Origin: Streptomyces narbonensis
GTDB taxonomy: Bacteria; Actinomycetota; Actinomycetes; Streptomycetales; Streptomycetaceae
Direction: 5' to 3'
Assembly: GCF_014649015.1 (NCBI RefSeq)
Contig: NZ_BMSF01000008.1
Coordinates: 310,001 to 374,000 of the forward strand
DNA length: 64,000 nucleotides
Position 1 is the first letter of the stretch. Each line of letters begins with the position of its first letter. Under the pieces are notes generated by a model. It did not search any database. It was given only the letters and a program-made list of their open reading frames with translations, and was not told the DNA's origin. This document shows positions 59,060 to 64,000 of this stretch, piece after piece. Made by a program: the position numbers and the translations under genes.

Positions 59060-59917
59060 GTGACCACCGCATACGACGCCGTCGTGCTCGCCGGGGGCGC
59101 CGCAAGGCGCCTCGGCGGCTCCGACAAGCCCGGGGTACGGGTGGGAGGCCGGACGCTCCTCGACAGGGTGCTCGCGGCCTGCCCCGACGCCGGCCGGACG
59201 GTGGTCGTCGGAGACCCCCGCCCGACCGTCCGCCCCGTCCGCTGGACCAGGGAAGATCCGCCCGGCGGAGGCCCGGTGCCCGCCGTCGCCGCCGGGGTCC
59301 GCGAGACGGCGGCCGAGGTCGTCCTCGTCTTCTCCGCCGACCTCCCCTTCCTCGACCGGGACACCGTCCGGAGCCTCCTGGAGTCGCTCGCCGCCGCACC
59401 CGAGGCGGAGGCCGCCGTCCTCACCGACGGAGAGGGCCGGGATCAGCCGCTCGTCGCCGCGTACCGGACCGGTCCGCTGCTGCGCGAGCTCGCCCGCCTC
59501 TCGCACGACGGCCGTGGTCTGGCCCACACGCCGCTGCGGCACCTCACGGAGGGACTCCGCCTCACCAGGGTCGCCGCCGGATCCCTGGCCTCCTTCGACT
59601 GCGACACCTGGGAGGACATCGTCGCGGCCCGAGCCCGCGTCAGGGAGCATGGAACCGTGCTGGACGAATGGATCACCGCAGTCAAGGACGAACTGGGCAT
59701 CGAGCTGGACGTCGACACCGGCGTGCTGCTCGACCTGGCCCGTGACGCCGCCCACGGAGTGGCGCGCCCCGCCGCGCCCCTGACCACCTTCCTGGTCGGC
59801 TACGCGGCGGCGAGCGCGGGCGCCGGGGCCGGCCCCGAGGCGGTCGCCGAAGCGGCCCGCAAGGCGACTGAGCTCGCCAAGCGCTGGGCCGCAGAACAGG
59901 ACGAGGCCGAGGCTTGA
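59060..59917 (+). CDS. MobA-like nucleotidyltransferase fused to DUF6457
   Basis: The 285-residue protein starts from GTG. Residues 1-190 form a MobA/GlmU-type NTP-transferase with the signature VVLAGGAARRLGGSDKPGVRVGG and VFSADLPFLD (metal-binding Asp). Residues 195-285 are a separate helical domain (VLDEWITAVKDELGIELDVDTGVLLDLARDAAHGVARPAAPLTTFLVGY) matching DUF6457. MobA adds GMP to molybdopterin; the following MoeA gene supports a molybdenum cofactor role. Stop and next start overlap. Confidence 0.88.
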   Translation: MTTAYDAVVLAGGAARRLGGSDKPGVRVGGRTLLDRVLAACPDAGRTVVVGDPRPTVRPVRWTREDPPGGGPVPAVAAGVRETAAEVVLVFSADLPFLDRDTVRSLLESLAAAPEAEAAVLTDGEGRDQPLVAAYRTGPLLRELARLSHDGRGLAHTPLRHLTEGLRLTRVAAGSLASFDCDTWEDIVAARARVREHGTVLDEWITAVKDELGIELDVDTGVLLDLARDAAHGVARPAAPLTTFLVGYAAASAGAGAGPEAVAEAARKATELAKRWAAEQDEAEA

Positions 59918-61305
59918 TGTCCCTCAAGGAGTCCGCCCTCGTGGCCCCCGACACCGCTGCTGTGCCCCCGCCGGCCGAGGAGCCGCACCGCGCCACCCCC
60001 TGGCCCGCGGCCCGGACGACCGCCACCGAGGCGGGCGCCGCCGCCCACGCTGCCCACGCCGCCCACGCCGCCCACGCCGGCCAGGGCGTCCACGCCGGCC
60101 AGGGCGCGCGGGGGCCGCTGGACGTGCCGCTCGGCGCGGCGCTCGGTCGGGTCCTCGCGGGGCCGCTCCTGGCACTCACGGACCTGCCCTCCTTCGACAC
60201 CTCCGCCATGGACGGCTGGGCCGTCGCGGGGACGGGCCCCTGGACGGTCCGTGAGGAGGGCGCCGTCCTCGCGGGCCACGCCCCCGCCGCCGCACTGGCC
60301 GACGGCGAGGCCGTACGCATCGCCACCGGCGCCCGGGTCCCGGCCGGGACGACCGCAGTCATCCGTACCGAGCACTCCCGTACCGAGCCTTCCCGCGCCG
60401 AGCGTGGCGGTGGGGCGGCCGGTCTGCTCCTGCACGCCCTGCGCGAGGTGCTGACCCGACAGGACATCCGGCCCCGGGGCCAGGAGTGCCGCGTCGGCGA
60501 TCAGTTGCTCCCCGCGGGCTCCGCCGTGACCCCCGCTGTCCTCGGACTCGCCGCGGCCGCCGGCTACGACGCGCTTCCCGTCCTCCTCCGCCCCCGGGTC
60601 GAGATCCTGGTGCTCGGCGACGAGCTGCTCACTGCCGGCCTCCCTCACGAGGGGCTCATCCGGGACGCCCTCGGCCCGATGCTCGGGCCCTGGCTGGAGG
60701 CGCTCGGCTCCGAGGTCCTCGCCACCCGCCGGATCGGCGACGACGCCGAGGAGCTGTACGCGGCCGTCACCGGGTCCGCCGCCGACCTGCTGATCACCAC
60801 AGGCGGGACCGCCGCCGGGCCCGTCGATCATCTGCACCGGGTGCTCGACGCGGCGGGAGCCACGCTCCTCGTCGACGGCGTGAAGGTCCGGCCCGGCCAC
60901 CCGATGCTCCTCGCCCGGCTCGCCGGCGACGAGCCCCGCCATCTCGTCGGGCTCCCCGGCAACCCGCTCGCGGCCGTCTCCGGACTCCTCACCCTCGCCG
61001 AGCCGCTGCTCGCCGCCCTCACGGGGGGCGCCGGGCTGCCGAACCGCGCCCCTGTGGTCCCGGTGCAGGACGAGATCCAGGGGCACCCCCACGACACCCG
61101 GCTCGTCCCGGTCATCCGTCGCGCCGACCGGGCCGTCCCGCTGCACTACAACGGACCGGCCATGCTCCGTGGCATCGCCGCCGCCGACGGCCTGGCCGTC
61201 GTACCGCCCGGTGGTGCCCGACCGGGCCAGGCACTGGAGATCCTCGGCCTTCCCTGGCCGACGGCGGCGGGGGACGCCCCGGCCGAAGGAGTGTGTTTCA
61301 CGTGA
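59917..61305 (+). CDS. Molybdopterin molybdotransferase MoeA-like protein
   Basis: The 462-residue protein starts from ATG overlapping the previous stop. Residues 30-65 are an Ala/His-rich insertion (AAHAAHAAHAAHAGQG). MoeA blocks: LPSFDTSAMDGWAV, VRIATGARVPAGTTAVIRTE, and the MPT-binding LLITTGGTAAGPVDHLHRVL and VKVRPGHPMLLARL with LVGLPGNPLAAVSG. Compared with E. coli MoeA some segments are longer. It inserts molybdate into adenylylated molybdopterin. The last codons and stop lie within a parS site. Confidence 0.9.
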   Translation: MSLKESALVAPDTAAVPPPAEEPHRATPWPAARTTATEAGAAAHAAHAAHAAHAGQGVHAGQGARGPLDVPLGAALGRVLAGPLLALTDLPSFDTSAMDGWAVAGTGPWTVREEGAVLAGHAPAAALADGEAVRIATGARVPAGTTAVIRTEHSRTEPSRAERGGGAAGLLLHALREVLTRQDIRPRGQECRVGDQLLPAGSAVTPAVLGLAAAAGYDALPVLLRPRVEILVLGDELLTAGLPHEGLIRDALGPMLGPWLEALGSEVLATRRIGDDAEELYAAVTGSAADLLITTGGTAAGPVDHLHRVLDAAGATLLVDGVKVRPGHPMLLARLAGDEPRHLVGLPGNPLAAVSGLLTLAEPLLAALTGGAGLPNRAPVVPVQDEIQGHPHDTRLVPVIRRADRAVPLHYNGPAMLRGIAAADGLAVVPPGGARPGQALEILGLPWPTAAGDAPAEGVCFT

Positions 61306-61308
61306 AAC
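61295..61308. other. parS centromere site (ParB-binding)
   Basis: GTTTCACGTGAAAC is a perfect 14-bp palindrome identical to the Streptomyces parS consensus. It covers the moeA stop and the GTG start of the K+ channel gene. In Streptomyces about twenty parS sites surround oriC and nucleate ParB complexes; I found only this one perfect copy in the window. Confidence 0.95.
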
Positions 61309-62387
61309 TTCCCAGCCGTGACGTGATGGCCCGCCAGGCGGAGGAGCGGATCTCGGGTCCCCAGATCCGGCTGCCCCGACGGGTCGTCGAGAGGCCGCTG
61401 CGCCAGGTCGGCAAGCGACTGCTCATGGCGCTCGGCGTGCTGATCCTGACGGTGCTCATCGTCTACGTCGACCGCGAGGGCTACCACGACAACGCCAACG
61501 AGACGCTCGACCTCCTCGACTGTGCCTACTACGCGACCGTGACGCTCTCCACCACCGGATACGGCGACATCGTCCCGTACAGCGACACGGCGCGGCTCGC
61601 CAACATCCTGCTGGTCACGCCCCTGCGCGTGCTGTTCCTGATCATCCTGGTCGGCACCACCCTCGAGGTCCTCACGGAGAGGACCCGGGAGGAGTTCCGA
61701 CTGAATCGCTGGAGGTCCACCTTGCGCGACCACACCGTCATCGTCGGCTTCGGCACCAAGGGGCGGTCCGCGATCCAGACCCTCTGCGCGACCGGTCTCA
61801 GCAAGGACCAGATCGTCATCGTCGACCCCTCCAACAAGGTGATCGAGACGGCGAACGCGGACGGCTTCGTCGGTGTCGTCGGCGACGCGACGCGCAGCGA
61901 CGTTCTGCTGCGGGCCGAGGTCCAGCGGGCCCGCCAGATCGTCATCGCCACCCAGCGCGACGACACGGCCGTCCTGGTCACCCTGACCGCCCGCCAGCTC
62001 AACCGGGGCGCGAAGATCGTCGCCGCGGTCCGCGAGGAGGAGAACGCGCCGCTGCTGCGCCAGTCCGGTGCTGACGCGGTCATCACCAGCGCCTCCGCCG
62101 CCGGCCGGCTGCTCGGCCTCTCGGTGCTGAGCCCCAGCGCCGGCACGGTGATGGAGGACCTCATCCAGCAGGGCTCCGGGCTCGACCTCGTCGAGCGCCC
62201 GGTGACCAAGGCCGAGGCGGGCAGGAGCGTGCGGGAGACCGAGGACCTGGTGGTGAGCGTGCTCCGCGGTCACCGGCTGCTGAGCTACGACGACAAGGCC
62301 GCCAGCCCGCTCCAGCCCACCGACCGGGTGATCACCATCGTGCGCGCCGCGCCGGTGACCCCGCTCACCACGCCGCCGCAGGACTGA
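61302..62387 (+). CDS. Potassium channel with RCK domain
   Basis: The 361-residue protein begins at the GTG inside the parS site with AAGGAG 10 nt upstream; ATG 61326 is an alternative. Two TM helices (about 38-57 and 97-122) flank a pore with selectivity filter TTGYGD (84-89). The cytoplasmic part has an RCK/TrkA-N domain with GFGTKG (149-154) and a TrkA-C domain (about 275-350). It conducts K+ and is gated by ligand binding to RCK. It may be co-transcribed with moeA. Confidence 0.94.
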   Translation: MKLPSRDVMARQAEERISGPQIRLPRRVVERPLRQVGKRLLMALGVLILTVLIVYVDREGYHDNANETLDLLDCAYYATVTLSTTGYGDIVPYSDTARLANILLVTPLRVLFLIILVGTTLEVLTERTREEFRLNRWRSTLRDHTVIVGFGTKGRSAIQTLCATGLSKDQIVIVDPSNKVIETANADGFVGVVGDATRSDVLLRAEVQRARQIVIATQRDDTAVLVTLTARQLNRGAKIVAAVREEENAPLLRQSGADAVITSASAAGRLLGLSVLSPSAGTVMEDLIQQGSGLDLVERPVTKAEAGRSVRETEDLVVSVLRGHRLLSYDDKAASPLQPTDRVITIVRAAPVTPLTTPPQD

Positions 62388-62429
62388 GTCCGCGGGACGA
62401 GCACGGACCGCCGGAGTAGCCTCGCGGCC

Positions 62430-63416
62430 ATGCATGCGATCACGATTCCGGAACCCGGCGGTCCCGAGGCCCTCGTCTGGGCAGAGGTGCCCGATCCCGT
62501 GCCCGGCGAGGGCGAGGTCCTCGTCGAGGTGGTGGCGAGCGCCGTCAACCGCGCCGACCTGCTCCAGCGGCAGGGCTTCTACGACCCGCCGCCGGGCAGC
62601 TCCCCGTATCCCGGCCTGGAGTGCTCGGGGCGGATCACCGCGCTCGGGCCCGGGGTGTCCGGCTGGTCGGTCGGCGACGAGGTCTGCGCGCTGCTCGTCG
62701 GCGGCGGTTACGCCGAGAAGGTCGTCGTCCCGGTCGGGCAGCTGCTGCCGGTGCCGGAGGGCGTCGACCTGGCCACGGCCGCCGCGCTCCCCGAGGTCGC
62801 CTGCACCGTCTGGTCCAACATCTTCATGATCGCCCACCTGCGCCCCGGCGAGACGGTGCTCCTGCACGGTGGGGCGAGCGGGATCGGCACGATGGCGATC
62901 CAGCTCGCCAAGGCGGTCGGCGCCAGGGTCGTCGTCACGGCCGGGAGCCCCGCGAAGCTGGCCCGCTGCGCCGAACTGGGCGCGGACGTCCTCATCGACT
63001 ACCGCGAGCAGGACTTCGTCGAGGAGCTCCACAAGGCGACGGACGGCGCCGGTGCGGACGTCATCCTGGACATCGTCGGCGCCAAGTACCTGGAGCGGAA
63101 CGTGAAGGCCCTGGCCGTCAGCGGGCGCCTGGTGATCATCGGGCTCCAGGGTGGCGTGAAGGGCGAGCTCAACCTGGCGGCGCTGCTCGCCAAGCGCGCG
63201 GCGGTCATGGCGACCACGCTGCGCTCCCGCCCGCCGCAGGAGAAGGCGGCGATCGTCGCCGCCGTCCGCGAGCACGTCTGGCCGTTGATCGGCGCGGGCA
63301 CGGTCAGGCCGGTCGTCGACCGTACGGTGCCGATGCCGGAGGCCGCGGAGGCGCACCGGGTGCTGGAGTCCGGCGACCACGTCGGCAAGGTGCTGCTGCT
63401 CGCGCCCCGGGGCTGA
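62430..63416 (+). CDS. NAD(P)H-quinone oxidoreductase (zinc-free MDR/QOR type)
   Basis: The 328-residue protein is a medium-chain dehydrogenase of the PIG3/QOR type. It has GFYDPPPGSSPYPGLECSGRI near the N-terminus, the NADP-binding HGGASGIGTMAIQLAK (about 147-162) and DVILDIVGAKYLERNVKAL. Structural-zinc cysteines are missing, as expected for this class. It reduces quinones with NAD(P)H in the cytoplasm. It is followed by a terminator shared with the convergent bpa gene. Confidence 0.93.
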   Translation: MHAITIPEPGGPEALVWAEVPDPVPGEGEVLVEVVASAVNRADLLQRQGFYDPPPGSSPYPGLECSGRITALGPGVSGWSVGDEVCALLVGGGYAEKVVVPVGQLLPVPEGVDLATAAALPEVACTVWSNIFMIAHLRPGETVLLHGGASGIGTMAIQLAKAVGARVVVTAGSPAKLARCAELGADVLIDYREQDFVEELHKATDGAGADVILDIVGAKYLERNVKALAVSGRLVIIGLQGGVKGELNLAALLAKRAAVMATTLRSRPPQEKAAIVAAVREHVWPLIGAGTVRPVVDRTVPMPEAAEAHRVLESGDHVGKVLLLAPRG

Positions 63417-63434
63417 CTCGGCGTACCGACGGAG

Positions 63435-63469
63435 GAGGGGCCCGGCACACGAGGTGTGCCGGGCCCCTC
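63435..63469. terminator. Bidirectional terminator between quinone oxidoreductase and bpa
   Basis: GAGGGGCCCGGCACAC pairs perfectly with its complement at 63454-63469 across a GAG loop. It lies between convergent genes. Confidence 0.85.
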
Positions 63470-63491
63470 TCCGTACGGTGGTCTCGGGGAC

Positions 63492-64000
63492 CTACAGGTA
63501 CGGCCCCGAGCGAACCGCGTGGCCGTGGCCGCGGTCGTCGTCGTCATCGTCGTGCGAGACGCCCGGCGGCAGCGCCCGGCGCATCTGCTCCAACTGGGCG
63601 CGGGCCGCCATCTGCTGGGCGAACAGCGCCGTCTGGATGCCGTGGAAGAGGCCTTCCAGCCACCCCACCAACTGGGCCTGCGCGATGCGCAGTTCCGCCT
63701 CGGAAGGGATCGCCTCGTCCGTGAACGGCAGGGAGAGCCGCTCCAGTTCCTCGACCAGCTCGGGCGCGAGCCCGTCTTCCAGCTCCTTCACGGAGCTGGC
63801 GTGGATGTCCTTGAGCCTGACGCGGCTCGCCTCGTCGAGAGGCGCCGCCCGTACTTCTTCCAGGAGCTGCTTGATCATGCTGCCGATCCGCATGACCTTC
63901 GCAGGCTGCTCGACCATTTCCGTCACCGGGACCTCGCGGGATTCGTCGTCACCCTGAGTGCCGCCGAGTGCCGTCCCGTCCTGTCCCACGATGAGGACCT
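63492..64000 (-). CDS. Bacterial proteasome activator Bpa (5' end outside window)
   Basis: The gene reads from the right edge to TAG at 63492-63494. A GTG at 63989 could be a start, but the frame is open to the edge and reads VLIVGQDGTALGG, matching the interior of longer Streptomyces Bpa proteins, so the true start lies beyond 64000. The conserved body is QPAKVMRIGSMIKQLLEEVRAAPLDEASR, with LVGWLEGLFHGIQTALFAQQMAAR. An Asp-rich stretch precedes the C-terminus SGPYL, like the GQYL tail that docks into the 20S proteasome and opens its gate. Bpa promotes ATP-independent degradation. Confidence 0.92.
   Translation of the reverse strand, partial: VLIVGQDGTALGGTQGDDESREVPVTEMVEQPAKVMRIGSMIKQLLEEVRAAPLDEASRVRLKDIHASSVKELEDGLAPELVEELERLSLPFTDEAIPSEAELRIAQAQLVGWLEGLFHGIQTALFAQQMAARAQLEQMRRALPPGVSHDDDDDDRGHGHAVRSGPYL

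Overview
The window is about 64 kb of a high-GC actinobacterial chromosome, almost certainly Streptomyces, on one side of the replication origin. The evidence is the gene order gyrB-gyrA-DUF3566-tRNA-Ile-tRNA-Ala, a ppiA/crgA/DUF881/pabA group, the fhaA-fhaB-PP2C-SEDS-pbpA-pknB operon next to tRNA-Leu, Streptomyces-type families (DLW-39, class E sortases, DUF5324, DUF5819), GTG and TTG starts, scattered DnaA boxes and one perfect parS site. The same order is known around the Mycobacterium origin, so most of the window is conserved core chromosome.

Region by region. 1-5.6 kb: end of gyrB, gyrA, a DUF3566 membrane protein, tRNA-Ile, DLW-39 and a secreted membrane-anchored protein. 5.7-7.9 kb: a Ser/Thr kinase with an HTH partner, then tRNA-Ala. 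8.0-16.2 kb: an accessory block with a 1611-residue Rhs/YD-repeat polymorphic toxin, its likely immunity gene and an HTH/NB-ARC/TPR regulator whose upstream region is an 8-bp tandem repeat. 16.3-19.1 kb: small stress-type and secreted proteins plus a 21-bp tandem array of potential hairpins. 19.3-26 kb: cyclophilin, rhomboid, a DnaA-box cluster, CrgA, DUF881, three class E sortases and pabA. 26.1-34.3 kb: the cell-wall growth and signalling operon on the minus strand (fhaA to pknB). 34.7-42.4 kb: tRNA-Leu, a two-component system with an unusual kinase, a MarR repressor and divergent membrane protein with a clear operator, DUF2252, a J-domain-like protein and a rhodanese. 42.5-54.4 kb: an acyl-CoA dehydrogenase under a KstR-like operator, paaABCDE, a DUF5819/HTTM pair, an RNA methyltransferase, paaN, a paaH-type dehydrogenase and a PaaR-like TetR regulator. 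54.5-59 kb: an Lrp-type regulator divergent from a branched-chain 2-oxoacid dehydrogenase operon. 59-64 kb: a MobA-like protein, a MoeA-like protein, a K+ channel with parS across its start, a quinone oxidoreductase and the proteasome activator Bpa (cut by the window edge).

The genes work together in three main ways. The fhaA-pknB operon couples peptidoglycan polymerisation (SEDS plus PBP2) to PASTA-kinase/PP2C/FHA signalling, with CrgA nearby at the division site. The paa genes convert phenylacetyl-CoA to central metabolites; three near-identical ACCGNNCGNNCGGT-type sites in front of paaA, between paaN and paaH, and in front of bkdA suggest one TetR regulon that also reaches branched-chain keto-acid oxidation. 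DnaA boxes and parS tie the region to origin biology. The least explained items are the covarying hairpin array at 18.1-18.3 kb, the repeat-defined promoter of the STAND regulator, and the Rhs toxin/immunity block inside otherwise conserved origin-proximal synteny.
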